In this document: piece by piece, positions 35,960 to 45,329 of the stretch
Numbering within the stretch: position 1 is the stretch's first letter
Layout: each line of letters starts with the position of its first letter
NCBI GenBank assembly: GCA_025144025.1
Contig: JALXWS010000015.1
Coordinates: forward strand, 1-63,390
Direction of reading: 5' to 3'
DNA from: Corynebacterium sp. p3-SID1241
GTDB taxonomy: Bacteria; Actinomycetota; Actinomycetes; Mycobacteriales; Mycobacteriaceae
Length of the DNA stretch: 63,390 bases
Notes under the pieces: model-generated
What the model was told of the DNA's origin: nothing
The model's database searches: none
The model's input: only the letters and a program-made list of their open reading frames with translations
Position numbers and translations under genes: made by a program

Positions 35960-36029
35960 CCCGCCCTTCGCGCTCACCGGCGCAGCGGATTCCGTGGCGA
36001 AAGCGCCGCTGGTGAGCGCGAAGGGCGGG
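35960..36029. terminator. 19-bp perfect inverted repeat between convergent genes
   Basis: The arms CCCGCCCTTCGCGCTCACC (35960-35978) and its exact complement (36011-36029) enclose 32 bases that can also pair (AGCGG/CCGCT). It sits between the collagen-like gene and the convergent gene at 36062. No T-run follows on either strand, so it may be a bidirectional terminator or a repeat element. Confidence 0.55.
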
Positions 36030-36061
36030 GTAGAGGAAGGCGGGAGGCAAGAAGCGTGGAC

Positions 36062-36934
36062 TTAGGCAGAACGCGCGGCCTTTTGTCTGGTGGTGATGGT
36101 GGAAATGAGGTCGGTCAGGAAAAGAGTGGGGTGGTCGATGAGCTGCCGAGGGGTATAGCAGAGGACGGTGAAGCCGGCCTCGCGCAGACGTCGGTGGCGC
36201 TCACGCTGATGGGCAAGCGCCTTCGCAGGGATTATGTCGATGAGGTAGGCGTTGTTGATGCATAGGGCGGTCGTGATGCCGGGCAACGCGGTGAACGACG
36301 CCTCGAAGAACATGGGCCAGGGGAAATCGGACTCAATGAGGAGGGCGCGGGCGAAAGACTCGTAGGGAGAGCGGGAAAGAGGTGAGGCGTGGTGGATTAC
36401 GGCGCGGACGATGCGGCTTTTGCGCACCCGGCCCATGCGGGCAAACTCTTCCTTGAGGTCTTCCCAGCTGAGGCCCCAACGCAAAGCCGAGTCGGCGGCG
36501 ATGAGGCCGTCGGTGAAGCCGTGGTAGCGGGCGACGTCGATAACCGCGCGGGCCTTGGAAACGCAGCGGGTACCGTCCACGAGGACAGGTTCGGGAAGGG
36601 AGGCCTTGCGGTAAATGCGCTCGGGATGGCGGCGGTCCTTGTGGGGAAGCGTATTGGTGGGAAGGGCCATTTCAATCTTTTCCTCGGCTGTGGCGATGAC
36701 CCACAGGCCGTGCACGCGGGCGGCGGACTTGGAGATGAGCACCGCGGTATAGGCGCTGCGGGCCGCGGCGATGGCGCGCAGGCGCAGCTGGGAGGGGAAG
36801 TCGAGGTAATGGTAGTGATCTCGCCGGACTGCGATGCGCGGTGCGAGTTTGAGGTAGGTGCCGTTTTTCAGGTCGGTCCAGAAAGTGGGGTGGTTGGCGC
36901 GGATGGAGTTGATATTGGTCAGTGGTGGTGTCAT
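36062..36934 (-). CDS. AbiEi-like/DUF559-like protein
   Basis: A 290-residue protein of a type common in actinobacteria. The N-terminal ~130 residues resemble the AbiEi antitoxin/winged-helix region (LKNGTYLKLAPRIAVRR, then ARSAYTAVLISKSAARVHGL), and the C-terminal ~110 residues resemble the DUF559/very short patch repair nuclease fold (ITTALCINNAYLIDI, HRRLREAGFTVLCYTPRQL). The call is by pattern recall, not search. I chose ATG 36934 because AGGAGG lies just before it; the upstream ORF has no such signal. It could be an antitoxin-like regulator or a nuclease; no partner toxin is adjacent. Confidence 0.55.
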   Translation of the reverse strand: MTPPLTNINSIRANHPTFWTDLKNGTYLKLAPRIAVRRDHYHYLDFPSQLRLRAIAAARSAYTAVLISKSAARVHGLWVIATAEEKIEMALPTNTLPHKDRRHPERIYRKASLPEPVLVDGTRCVSKARAVIDVARYHGFTDGLIAADSALRWGLSWEDLKEEFARMGRVRKSRIVRAVIHHASPLSRSPYESFARALLIESDFPWPMFFEASFTALPGITTALCINNAYLIDIIPAKALAHQRERHRRLREAGFTVLCYTPRQLIDHPTLFLTDLISTITTRQKAARSA

Positions 36935-37107
36935 GCCTCCTAGGAAAGGGCACGTTGCCGGCCGGCGCGAGGAGGTGGCGGCCGGGCCTGTGGATAACAA
37001 GGCTGCAGGGAAAGGCGAGTGAGCGAAGTGGCGGCTGGGAAAGTTACGGCCACAGTTATCCACAGTCGGGGGCGACATCCCTTGCACGTGGGTGCAAAAA
37101 CGGTAAA
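36935..37107. other. Intergenic region upstream of gene at 36062
   Basis: About 170 bp with two TGTGGATAA-type runs on the two strands, which resemble DnaA-box-like sequences (near 36990 and 37058), and no ORF. No terminator other than the hairpin at 37108. Confidence 0.35.
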
Positions 37108-37140
37108 GCCCGCGCCGGCCACAAAGAAGCGGGCGCGGGC
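37108..37140 (-). terminator. Terminator after CNNM gene
   Basis: GCCCGCGCC (37108-37116) and GGCGCGGGC (37132-37140) form a 9-bp stem; on minus it is followed by TTTACCGTTTTT. Confidence 0.75.
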
Positions 37141-37156
37141 GAGGACGCGGCAGGAA

Positions 37157-38215
37157 CTAGACGGCCGGGGGAGGGGTGACCTTGTCTAGCTGCTCGGTAA
37201 TCTGCGGCCACAGCTGGCCCATGATGTCATCCCAGGTAAGGATCCACACGGCATTGTCCTTATCGGCCTTGCCCACCATGACGAGCTGTTCATTGCGCGC
37301 ACGCATATGGTCCAGTGTCTTTTGCACGGTGGTAGAAGAAGACACAGAAAGAGCGGGGCGGGAGAACTCGAGTACCTGAGTCTCCGGCTCGGCCAGCAGG
37401 GTATCGCGCACGTGGACCACGCGCGGGACGCGGGAGTCTTTGGGAAAGACCAGCACGCGCATGATGTTCTTGCGCACCACGAGGTCTTGGAGATCCTCCA
37501 CGGTGGCGTCGGAAGGCAGGGGCACTACCTCAGAGCCGTGGGCGCGGGCCATGGCGCCAACGGTGGAATTCTCCAGCTCGATGACATCAGAAATCTGGTT
37601 GGCGGAGTCATCGTCCAAAGCACCGGTCTCGCGGGAATGCTCAACCAAGGTGCGCAGGGTTTCGGCATCATAGCCGGCGGCACCGGCGCGGTCGACGGGT
37701 TCCTCACCCGTCATGGCGACCAGCTTATTTGCCATGACGTTTATCCACTTCAGCAGTGGGCGGAAGAGCCACACGAATCCGCGCGCGGGAACCGCGATGA
37801 CCTGTAGGGCGGTTTCCGGGTGGGTAATCGCCCAGGACTTCGGTGCCATCTCACCTAGAACGAGGTGGAGGAAGGTAACTACGAAGAGTGCGAGGAGGAA
37901 GCTGACGACGTCGGCAATGCCCAGCGGTAGGCCTGCGGCCTCCAGCGGTGCCATGAGCAGGTGATGCACCCACGGTTTGGTCACAGCACCCAGCACGAAG
38001 GTAGCGGCGGTAATGCCCAGCTGCGCGCCGGCGAGCATGATGGTCAGCTCATTGAGCGAGCGCAGGCCGGCGCGGGCGGTGCGGGAGTTTTCCGCATCCT
38101 CTTCCAAGCGGTTGCGGCGAGCGCCCATCAAGGAGAATTCGATGATCACAAAGAAGCCGGATGCGGCGATGATGAGCAGGGTAACGAGGAGGTTAAACCA
38201 CCAAGATTCAGTCAT
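37157..38215 (-). CDS. CNNM-family transporter with CBS domains, short form
   Basis: A 352-residue protein with the DUF21/CNNM transmembrane domain (residues ~1-190, about four hydrophobic segments) and a CBS pair (~215-340), lacking the C-terminal CorC_HlyC domain of its neighbour. CNNM proteins are linked to magnesium or cobalt efflux. It overlaps the upstream gene by one base, so both are translated from one mRNA and may form a heteromer. The sequence GAQLGITAATFVLGAVTKPWV is the conserved DUF21 core. Confidence 0.9.
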   Translation of the reverse strand: MTESWWFNLLVTLLIIAASGFFVIIEFSLMGARRNRLEEDAENSRTARAGLRSLNELTIMLAGAQLGITAATFVLGAVTKPWVHHLLMAPLEAAGLPLGIADVVSFLLALFVVTFLHLVLGEMAPKSWAITHPETALQVIAVPARGFVWLFRPLLKWINVMANKLVAMTGEEPVDRAGAAGYDAETLRTLVEHSRETGALDDDSANQISDVIELENSTVGAMARAHGSEVVPLPSDATVEDLQDLVVRKNIMRVLVFPKDSRVPRVVHVRDTLLAEPETQVLEFSRPALSVSSSTTVQKTLDHMRARNEQLVMVGKADKDNAVWILTWDDIMGQLWPQITEQLDKVTPPPAV

Positions 38216-39609
38216 TATGCATCCTCCTTCTCATCGTCATCATCGGAGTGGTCGGAGTAATCCTCCACCAGCTCGATGGCAAGGACGGACGGCACGTGGC
38301 GGTCCACCTCTTGCACCCGCAGGCGGATGGAGCGAACGGGCGCCTCATCGTGGTCTACCCAGTCATCTGGCTCGGCTTCGAGCTGGATGGTGTGTTCCTC
38401 GCCTACCTCAGGCAGCGCACCGGAGTGGGCGATGATGAGGCCGGCGACGGTCTCAAAGGCGCCCTCAGGCAGGTCGTGACCGATGGCGCGCTCGATCTCA
38501 TCAATCGGCGTATCGCCATCCACCACCCAGTGGGAATCGTCCTGTTCGGTGATCTCCTCGGTTTCTTCGATATCGTGCTCATCGGTGACATCGCCCAGGA
38601 TTTCCTCAGCCAAGTCTTCCATGGTTACGATGCCCACGAAGCCGCCGTATTCATCAATAACGCAGGCCATCTTCTGGTCGCTATCGCGCAGCTCTTCCAC
38701 TACATCAGGCAGCGGCATAAGCTCCGGGACCACCACGGCTTCTTGCATGATGCTGGTGGCCTTGGTGGCGTCCGGTAGCTGGCTTGCTAAGACATCAAAA
38801 AGATGCACCACGCCTACCGGGTTATGTTCGTCATCGATGATGGGGTAGCGGGTGTGATCGGCCGACATCATCTCGCGAACCTCACCGATGGTGGTATCCG
38901 GATCGATGACGTCCACGCGGGAGCGCGGAATCATGGCGTGTTCCACGTCGTGCTCAGGGAAGTCCAACAGGCGGTCGAGCACCATGTAGGTATTTTCATC
39001 TAAATCGCCGGCCTCGTGGGAGGAATCCACGATGGATTCTAGGTCATCGGCTGTAGCAGAAGAGTCCACGTCTTCTACCGGTTCGATGCCAAAGACCTTG
39101 AGGATGGCATTGGAAGAGTACTCAAAGAAACGGATAAGCCAGCCAAAAAGCCGCAGGTACAGCTGTGTGGAGGCAGCCAACCAGCGCGCCGTCTTCATTG
39201 GCGCGGCGATGGTGTAGTTCTTGGGGAAGAGCTCCGCAAAAAGCATCGTCGCGATGGTAGAGATGAAAAGCGCCGCGATGGTGCCTATGGTGACAGAAAC
39301 TGCGGCCGGAACGCCCACACCACCTAGCAGCGTGCCCAGTCCTTGGCCGACGAGGGGCTCGGCCACATAGCCGATGAGCAGGCCGGTAATCGTAATGCCG
39401 AGCTGCGCTCCGGATAGCATGAAGGAGGTCTGTTGGGTAATGGCCAGCGCACGTTGTGCTGTCTTATCCCCCTCAGCAGCCTGGGTCCGCAGCTGTGTGC
39501 GGTCCACGGACATATAGGAAAATTCTTGGGCCACGAAGTATGCGTTCGCGACGATGATGAGGCCGATGACTACGAAGCCAGCCAGGATCATCAAAATAGC
39601 CGATAACAT
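38215..39609 (-). CDS. CNNM/CorC-family transporter, full-length
   Basis: A 464-residue protein: DUF21 membrane domain (~1-190, core GAQLGITITGLLIGYVAEPLV), a CBS pair (~215-340, with MIPRSRVDVIDPDT and ACVIDEYGGFVGIVTMEDLAEEI), then the CorC_HlyC transporter-associated domain (~355-445, with DTPIDEIERAIG). Family members extrude Mg2+ or other divalent ions. It is the first gene of the pair. Its leader contains a hairpin over the ribosome-binding site. No partner beyond the short paralogue lies here. Confidence 0.92.
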   Translation of the reverse strand: MLSAILMILAGFVVIGLIIVANAYFVAQEFSYMSVDRTQLRTQAAEGDKTAQRALAITQQTSFMLSGAQLGITITGLLIGYVAEPLVGQGLGTLLGGVGVPAAVSVTIGTIAALFISTIATMLFAELFPKNYTIAAPMKTARWLAASTQLYLRLFGWLIRFFEYSSNAILKVFGIEPVEDVDSSATADDLESIVDSSHEAGDLDENTYMVLDRLLDFPEHDVEHAMIPRSRVDVIDPDTTIGEVREMMSADHTRYPIIDDEHNPVGVVHLFDVLASQLPDATKATSIMQEAVVVPELMPLPDVVEELRDSDQKMACVIDEYGGFVGIVTMEDLAEEILGDVTDEHDIEETEEITEQDDSHWVVDGDTPIDEIERAIGHDLPEGAFETVAGLIIAHSGALPEVGEEHTIQLEAEPDDWVDHDEAPVRSIRLRVQEVDRHVPSVLAIELVEDYSDHSDDDDEKEDA

Positions 39610-39614
39610 GATTT

Positions 39615-39637
39615 ACTCCCCACCGCCTAGAAGGTGG
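39615..39637 (-). promoter_or_regulatory. Hairpin over CorC ribosome-binding site
   Basis: CCACC (39620-39624) and GGTGG (39633-39637) pair, and the minus-strand GGGGAG Shine-Dalgarno overlaps the stem. It could regulate translation, but the whole 146-base leader does not match any riboswitch I can recognise. Confidence 0.35.
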
Positions 39638-39742
39638 CAGGGACATCGACTGGGAGGTTCCACTGAGGGTGCCTTTCTACTAGGGAAGATGGAAACATAC
39701 TACATGCATAACCCCATTTCAGCCATTTTGTTCCCCGCCTAT

Positions 39743-39748
39743 TAGGGT
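39743..39748 (+). promoter_or_regulatory. -10 box, leaderless hemW
   Basis: TAGGGT, 7 bases before the ATG at 39756; no Shine-Dalgarno. Confidence 0.65.
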
Positions 39749-39755
39749 TTTATCC

Positions 39756-40895
39756 ATGACTGAACCCTTCGGGCTGTATATCCACGTTCCCTTCTGTGCC
39801 ACTCGCTGTGGGTATTGCGATTTTAATACCTATACCCCAGGCGAGCTCGGCAGCCCGCGCGATCTCACCGGGCCCTACCTGGATGCCTTGGACCGCGAGC
39901 TGGAGCTGGCGGCTGCGCGCGTGGAACGGCCGGCCGAGACCGTATTTATTGGCGGCGGCACGCCCTCGCTGTTGGGCGGCAAGGGGCTTACCCGCATCCT
40001 GGACACGGTCCGTTCCACCTTTGGCCTAGCCCCAGGCGCAGAAGTCACCACGGAATCCAACCCAGAGTCCACCTCGCCGGAGTACTTTGCCCAGCTTGCC
40101 GACGCCGGCTATACCCGCATCAGCCTCGGCATGCAGTCCGCGTCCTCCGGCGTTCTTCAGGTGCTTGAGCGCGCGCACACCCCAGGCCGCGCGTTCGCTG
40201 CCGCTCGTGAGGCCCGTGCCGCCGGCTTCGAACACGTCAATCTGGACATGATTTATGGCACTCCCACCGAAACGGATGACAATGTGCGCCAGACCTTGGA
40301 CCGCGTGCTGGAGACCGGCGTGGACCATGTCAGCGCCTACTCGCTCATCGTGGAAGATGGCACCCGCATGGCCCGCAAGGTCAAAAAGGGAATCCTGCCC
40401 GCCCCCGATGAGGACGTGTTGGCCCGGCGCTACGAGATGATTTCAACCGCCCTCGAGGCGGAAGGATTTGAGTGGTACGAGGTCTCCAATTGGTCCAGGC
40501 CGGGCGGCGAGTGCGAGCACAACCGCATCTATTGGGTGGATGGCAATTGGTGGGGCGCAGGCCCTGGCGCCCACTCGCATCTAGGAAACGAGCGCTTCTT
40601 TAACGTCAAGCACCCCTCGCGCTATATCGATGCCCTTGGCCGCGATGAGCTGCCCATCAAGGAAACCGAAACGCTAACTGATGCCGACCGCCACATGGAA
40701 AAAGTCATGCTCGGCCTGCGCCTGCGCGAGGGCATCCCGGAGGCCTGGCTCGATGCCCACGCTGCCCCGGCCCTCGAGCGCTTCATTGATCGTGGCTTGC
40801 TCGAACGCGCCGGCGATCGCGTGCGCATCACCAAGCCCGGCCGTCTGCTGGCCGATGGCATCATTACCGATCTCCTCGTCGCCGAAGAAATCTAA
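39756..40895 (+). CDS. hemW: Radical SAM haem chaperone HemW
   Basis: A 379-residue radical SAM protein with the CxxxCxxC cluster motif CATRCGYCDF near residue 15 and the HemW-type C-terminal HTH-like domain. It is annotated in many genomes as coproporphyrinogen III oxidase-like but HemW is a haem-insertion chaperone. Downstream hrcA and dnaJ keep the corynebacterial order. It starts leaderless behind TAGGGT. Motif EVSNWSRPGGECEHN is family-typical. A terminator is not seen after the stop. Confidence 0.94.
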   Translation: MTEPFGLYIHVPFCATRCGYCDFNTYTPGELGSPRDLTGPYLDALDRELELAAARVERPAETVFIGGGTPSLLGGKGLTRILDTVRSTFGLAPGAEVTTESNPESTSPEYFAQLADAGYTRISLGMQSASSGVLQVLERAHTPGRAFAAAREARAAGFEHVNLDMIYGTPTETDDNVRQTLDRVLETGVDHVSAYSLIVEDGTRMARKVKKGILPAPDEDVLARRYEMISTALEAEGFEWYEVSNWSRPGGECEHNRIYWVDGNWWGAGPGAHSHLGNERFFNVKHPSRYIDALGRDELPIKETETLTDADRHMEKVMLGLRLREGIPEAWLDAHAAPALERFIDRGLLERAGDRVRITKPGRLLADGIITDLLVAEEI

Positions 40896-41004
40896 TCCTC
40901 GTTCCCAGACCTTTAGACTTATTCCAGTAGAAACCAAACCCGTTAGTTTTTCCTTGGTCGATGAGAAACCTGCTATTCCGCTATTTTCTTGTTAGTCTTT
41001 TGCC

Positions 41005-41283
41005 GTGACTGGTGGACTGGTTCCTTCAGGCGCAGGCTTCTTCCAAGCTCGCTGGGATCGAGCTACGCCAGCTGAAAGAGACTATCTCAGTGCCATGGCA
41101 GCCTTAGGCGATGGTTCAGCGGAAACAAAAGAAATCGGTGAACGCCTGGGGAAGGATAATAAGGCTCTTGGCCCGGTTCGGGCTAAGCTCATAAACAAAG
41201 GACTCATTTATTCCCCTGAGCACGGTAAAGTTCGGTACACCGTCCCGAATTTTAAAGAATTTATCATTCGCCGAAGCGAATAG
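41005..41283 (+). pseudogene. C-terminal fragment of an AAA-type ATPase
   Basis: A 92-residue ORF (GTG 41005) corresponding to the C-terminal winged-helix region of actinobacterial AAA ATP-binding proteins that are normally about 380-400 residues: GFFQARWDRATPAERDYLSAM and [20 protein letters not shown]. No Walker motifs exist upstream; the same frame is closed by TAG at 40993-40995, 10 bases before. I read it as the relic of a larger gene lost between hemW and hrcA, although a free small wHTH protein cannot be excluded. Confidence 0.6.
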
Positions 41284-41293
41284 GAGCGCCATA

Positions 41294-42343
41294 GTGTCTA
41301 CCTCAACCGATGCCCGCCGCAAGGAAGTCCTGCGCGCCATCGTGGCGGACTATATTGCCTCCCAAGAACCGGTCGGCTCAAAGTCGCTATTGGAGCGCTA
41401 CCAGTTGGGCGTCTCCTCGGCCACTATCCGCAATGACATGGCCGTGCTGGAGTCCCAGGGCCTTATCGCCCAGCAGCACGCTAGCTCCGGCCGCGTGCCC
41501 ACCCAGCAGGGCTACCGTCACTTCGTTGACTCCCTCCATGAGGTCAAGCCGCTTTCAACCCCGGAGCGCCGCGCCATGCTCAATTTCTTGGAAGGCGGCG
41601 TTGATTTGGAAGACGTGCTGCGCCGCTCGGTGCAGCTATTGGCACAGGTGACGAAGCAGGCGGCCGTCGTCCAGCTGCCCAACCTCAAGGTCTCCCGCGT
41701 CAAGCATTGCGAGGTCGTGGCGCTGTCCCCGGTGCGCCTGCTGCTGGTGCTTATTACCGATAACGGCCGCGTGGACCAGCGCAATGTGGAGCTCGATGAA
41801 ATCATCGACCAGGACCAGACCTTCCGCCTGCGCGACATTGTCAATAGCGCGCTGGTAGGCAAGACGCTTAGCGACGCCTCCGTGGAGCTCGCCCACCTTG
41901 TCGATGACGCCCCTTTGGATATCCGCCACCACGTGCTCAAGGTGGCCACCACGCTCATCGAGACCCTGGTGGAACAGCCCTCCGACCGGCTGATTATGGC
42001 CGGTGCCTCCAACCTGACACGCGTGGCCCGCGAGTTCCCAGAAGGTTTGCCCAAGATTATTGAGGCGTTGGAGGAGCAGGTTGTCGTCCTCAAGCTGCTT
42101 GCCCGCGTGCCGGACCTAGGCAATGTTTCTGTGGTCATCGGCGAGGAAAACGAGGAAGACCAGCTGCGCCAAGCCTCCGTAGTAGCCACGGGCTACGGCC
42201 TTGGCACCGGCGATGAGGTGGCCACACTCGGCGGCCTTGGCGTAGTGGGGCCGACCTTTATGGATTACTCGGGAACAATTTCTAGGGTCTCTGCCGTTGC
42301 ACGGTATGTGAGCGAAATTTTGGCCGGCGAGCAGTGCGAGTAA
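41294..42343 (+). CDS. hrcA: Heat-inducible transcription repressor HrcA
   Basis: A 349-residue repressor that binds CIRCE elements in front of groE and dnaK-type genes. The N-terminal winged helix contains [20 protein letters not shown], and the typical HrcA core [18 protein letters not shown] follows; the C-terminal half has the dimerisation and GAF-like inserted domain. The start is GTG at 41294 after GGAG. dnaJ follows 69 bp downstream in the same direction, the usual corynebacterial pairing. I do not see a CIRCE in the window. Confidence 0.96.
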   Translation: MSTSTDARRKEVLRAIVADYIASQEPVGSKSLLERYQLGVSSATIRNDMAVLESQGLIAQQHASSGRVPTQQGYRHFVDSLHEVKPLSTPERRAMLNFLEGGVDLEDVLRRSVQLLAQVTKQAAVVQLPNLKVSRVKHCEVVALSPVRLLLVLITDNGRVDQRNVELDEIIDQDQTFRLRDIVNSALVGKTLSDASVELAHLVDDAPLDIRHHVLKVATTLIETLVEQPSDRLIMAGASNLTRVAREFPEGLPKIIEALEEQVVVLKLLARVPDLGNVSVVIGEENEEDQLRQASVVATGYGLGTGDEVATLGGLGVVGPTFMDYSGTISRVSAVARYVSEILAGEQCE

Positions 42344-42412
42344 ACTAGCTGGCCGCGCATTATTTTTTGAAGCTAACCCCAACAAGACGAATTAGAAGGA
42401 ATATCTCTTACA

Positions 42413-43567
42413 GTGGCTCGTGACTACTACGGCATCCTCGGTGTTGATAAGAACGCATCTGACCAGGAGATTAAGAAGGCCTATCGCAAAATGGCCCGCA
42501 AGTATCACCCGGATTTGAACCCGGATGATGAAACCGCGGCGGAGAAGTTCCGCGATGCCGCGCTGGCCCAGGAGGTCCTGCTGGATCCGCAAAAGCGCCA
42601 GATTGTGGACATGGGCGGCGATCCAATGGAGCAGGGCGGCGGTGCCGGTGCTGGCGCCGGTGGCTTTGGCGGCTTCGGTGGCGGCGGCCTAGGCGATATC
42701 TTCGCCGAGTTCTTCGGCGGCGGCGCTGGCGGCTCCCGCGGCCCGAAGTCCCGCGTCCAACCGGGCAATGATGCCCTGCTGCGCACCCGCATCACCCTGG
42801 AAGAGGCCTATAGCGGCCTGAAGAAGAAGGTCACCGTGGATACCGCGGTGCTGTGCGATAGCTGCGGTGGCACCGGCTCCGAGTCCAAGGCCAAGCCGGT
42901 TACCTGCGATAACTGCAATGGCATGGGTGAAATCCAGGAGATGCAGCGCAGCTTCTTGGGTAACGTCATGACCACCCGCCCGTGCCCGAAGTGCCAGGGC
43001 TTTGGCGAGGTCATTACCGATCCGTGCAACCACTGCGCCGGTGATGGCCGCGTGAAGAAGCGCCGCGATATCACCGTGAATATCCCGGCCGGCATTAATG
43101 ACGGCATGCGCATCCGCATGGCCTCCCAGGGCGAGGTCGGCCACGGCGGCGGCCCAGCCGGTGACCTCTACGTCGAGGTCCACACGGAGGATCACCCCGT
43201 ATTCCAACGCAACGCCGATGACCTAAACCTCACCGTGCGCGTGCCGATGATTGATGCCGCCTTGGGTACCAACTTCACCATCGATCAGCTAAGTGGCGAA
43301 GAACTCACCATCGATATCGAGCCGGGCACCCAGCCGGGCGAGTCCATCAAGGTCGATGGCGCGGGCATGCCGCGTCTGCGCACCGATGGCTATGGCAACC
43401 TCTTTGCCCACGTGGACGTCGTTGTGCCCAAGGACTTGGACCGCAAGACCCGCGAATCCCTGGAGAAGATCCGCAACTCCCGCGACGAGGGCGCGCGCGT
43501 GCGCACCACCGGCGACGGCCAGGAGGAATCCTTCTTTAGCCGCATTCGCGATAAGTTCCGCCGCTAA
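42413..43567 (+). CDS. dnaJ: Chaperone DnaJ (second copy type)
   Basis: A 384-residue co-chaperone stimulating DnaK. The J domain (residues 1-70) keeps the HPD motif in YHPDLNPDD. After a long Gly-rich segment, the zinc-finger domain has four CxxCxGxG motifs ([32 protein letters not shown]). The C-terminal substrate-binding domains follow. GTG start at 42413 after AAGGAA. In corynebacteria this hrcA-linked DnaJ is the so-called DnaJ2, which is distinct from the dnaK operon copy, and synteny supports that here. It overlaps rsmE by one base. Confidence 0.95.
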   Translation: MARDYYGILGVDKNASDQEIKKAYRKMARKYHPDLNPDDETAAEKFRDAALAQEVLLDPQKRQIVDMGGDPMEQGGGAGAGAGGFGGFGGGGLGDIFAEFFGGGAGGSRGPKSRVQPGNDALLRTRITLEEAYSGLKKKVTVDTAVLCDSCGGTGSESKAKPVTCDNCNGMGEIQEMQRSFLGNVMTTRPCPKCQGFGEVITDPCNHCAGDGRVKKRRDITVNIPAGINDGMRIRMASQGEVGHGGGPAGDLYVEVHTEDHPVFQRNADDLNLTVRVPMIDAALGTNFTIDQLSGEELTIDIEPGTQPGESIKVDGAGMPRLRTDGYGNLFAHVDVVVPKDLDRKTRESLEKIRNSRDEGARVRTTGDGQEESFFSRIRDKFRR

Positions 43568-44325
43568 TGTCGCTGCCCGTCTTCATCCACCCGGACCTTT
43601 CCGCCGCACGCACCGGTGAGGCCTTCAGTTTTTCCGGCCCGGAGGCCCGCCATGCCGTCACGGTCAAGCGCATGGGGGAGGGCGAACGCCTCGAGCTTAT
43701 CGACGGCACCGGTATCCGCCTCACCCTCACCATCACCGACACCTCGGGCAAGGACTTCCTGGAGGGTACGGTCGAGTCCATTGTGACCGCGCCCGAGCCC
43801 ACCCCACGCGTGACCGTGGTGCAGGCCATCCCGAAATCCGAGCGCGCCGAACTCGCCGTGGATCTGGCTACCCAGGCCGGCGCCGATGAGATTATCGCCT
43901 GGCAGGCAGACCGCTGCGTGGCTAAATGGGATGGCAAGAAGGCGCCGAAGGCGGTGGCCAAGTGGCAGGCGGCTGCGGATTCTGCGGCCAAGCAATGCCG
44001 CCGCACCCGCATCCCACAGGTTCGTGGCCCGCTGACCACCCCGCAGCTCCTCCAAGAATTCAGCGGCGGCCGCGGCAGTGATCCCTCGGGTGTACCTACC
44101 TTGCTCGTATTGCACGAGGAAGTTACCGCCTCCATTAAGGACGTGCCGCTTACAGAGGACGTCGTCCTGCTCGTGGGGCCAGAGGGCGGCATCGGCGACG
44201 CTGAGCTTGCCCGCCTCAAAGAAGCGGGTGCCACGCCCATTAAGCTCGGCCCAGAAGTATTGCGCACGGCAAGTGCGGCGATGGTAGCGCTGGCAGCAAT
44301 CGGCATGCGCACCGAGCGTTGGTAA
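43567..44325 (+). CDS. rsmE: 16S rRNA m3U1498 methyltransferase RsmE
   Basis: A 252-residue SPOUT-fold methyltransferase that methylates U1498 of 16S rRNA. The N-terminal PUA-like part has FSFSGPEARHAVTVKRM-like sequence and the knot motif is VLLVGPEGGIGDAELARL with LGPEVLRTASAAM at the end, the typical SAM-binding trefoil. The ATG overlaps the dnaJ stop (TAATG), so translation is coupled. The gene order dnaJ-rsmE-phoH-ybeY is conserved. Confidence 0.95.
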   Translation: MSLPVFIHPDLSAARTGEAFSFSGPEARHAVTVKRMGEGERLELIDGTGIRLTLTITDTSGKDFLEGTVESIVTAPEPTPRVTVVQAIPKSERAELAVDLATQAGADEIIAWQADRCVAKWDGKKAPKAVAKWQAAADSAAKQCRRTRIPQVRGPLTTPQLLQEFSGGRGSDPSGVPTLLVLHEEVTASIKDVPLTEDVVLLVGPEGGIGDAELARLKEAGATPIKLGPEVLRTASAAMVALAAIGMRTERW

Positions 44326-44335
44326 GCGGCGCTGG

Positions 44336-44341
44336 TAGCCT
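44336..44341 (+). promoter_or_regulatory. -10 box, leaderless phoH
   Basis: TAGCCT ends 7 bases before the GTG at 44349, giving an internal promoter within the rsmE-ybeY cluster. Confidence 0.6.
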
Positions 44342-44348
44342 AAAGCAC

Positions 44349-45329
44349 GTGCCTATCATCACGAAGAAATGTGAGCTTGATTCCGCCTACGTCAGCAGTG
44401 TGCTGGGCAGTGCGGACGATAACTTGCGCGTGCTCAATAACCGCCTAGATGCGGACCTTTTTGCTCGCGGCAATGTCGTCACCGTCACGGGCCCCGATTA
44501 TGAGGTGGCCCGTGCCGCCAAGATCCTCGACGAGCTCGAGGCCATCGCCCGCCGCGGTCACGCCGTATCCACCGATACGGTCAAGCACACCATGGACATG
44601 GTGGCCGTGGAGGCGCCGCAGTCGGTCTCGGCGGCGATGGCGGCGGACATCGTTAAGCGCCGCGGCAAGGCCATTCGCCCGAAGACGGTGGGTCAGTCTG
44701 AGTACGTACAGGCCATCGACGATAATACGGTGGTCTTCGGCATCGGTCCGGCCGGTTCCGGCAAAACCTACCTTGCGGTAGCCAAGGCCGTGCAGGCGCT
44801 ACAGACCAAGCAGGTCTCGCGCATCATTCTCACTCGCCCGGCCGTGGAGGCAGGGGAGAAGCTCGGCTTTTTGCCGGGCACGCTCAATGACAAGATTGAC
44901 CCTTACCTGCGCCCACTTTATGACGCCCTGCGAGACATGCTCGACCCAGAGATGATCCCTAAGCTCATGGAGGCCGGAATCATCGAGGTTGCCCCGCTGG
45001 CCTATATGCGCGGCCGCACTTTGAACGATGCCTTTGTCATTCTTGATGAGGCTCAAAACACCACGCCCGCGCAGATGAAGATGTTCCTGACTCGCTTGGG
45101 CTTTGGCTCCAAGATTGTGGTCACCGGCGATATCTCCCAGGTAGACCTTCCACACGGCCAGGTCTCCGGCCTGCGCATCGTGCGCCGCATCCTGCGCAAC
45201 GTGGAAGATATTCACTTTGCTGACTTGGGCTCCAAGGACGTGGTGCGCCACCAGCTAGTCGGGCGCATCGTCAATGCCTATGAGACCTTTGATAATAAGA
45301 AAGCCGCAGAATACGAGGGAATGGAATGA
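44349..45329 (+). CDS. PhoH-family ATPase
   Basis: A 326-residue P-loop ATPase with an N-terminal RNA-binding-like extension and Walker [12 protein letters not shown], Walker B VILDEAQN and the downstream [10 protein letters not shown]. PhoH-like proteins are linked to RNA metabolism and ribosome maturation with YbeY, whose gene overlaps by 4 bases. I chose GTG 44349 ([10 protein letters not shown]) over an ORF starting at 44319 because the -10 box TAGCCT sits 7 bases upstream. Role in corynebacteria is not established beyond context. Confidence 0.92.
   Translation: MPIITKKCELDSAYVSSVLGSADDNLRVLNNRLDADLFARGNVVTVTGPDYEVARAAKILDELEAIARRGHAVSTDTVKHTMDMVAVEAPQSVSAAMAADIVKRRGKAIRPKTVGQSEYVQAIDDNTVVFGIGPAGSGKTYLAVAKAVQALQTKQVSRIILTRPAVEAGEKLGFLPGTLNDKIDPYLRPLYDALRDMLDPEMIPKLMEAGIIEVAPLAYMRGRTLNDAFVILDEAQNTTPAQMKMFLTRLGFGSKIVVTGDISQVDLPHGQVSGLRIVRRILRNVEDIHFADLGSKDVVRHQLVGRIVNAYETFDNKKAAEYEGME

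Noticed and set aside
36990..37070. DnaA-box-like TGTGGATAA runs as an origin
   Set aside because: Only two or three loose matches with no cluster or AT-rich unwinding element nearby; similar runs also occur near 4100-4160.
39610..39755. Mg2+ riboswitch (M-box) before the CorC gene
   Set aside because: A hairpin over the ribosome-binding site exists, but I cannot find the conserved M-box core, so only the hairpin is listed.
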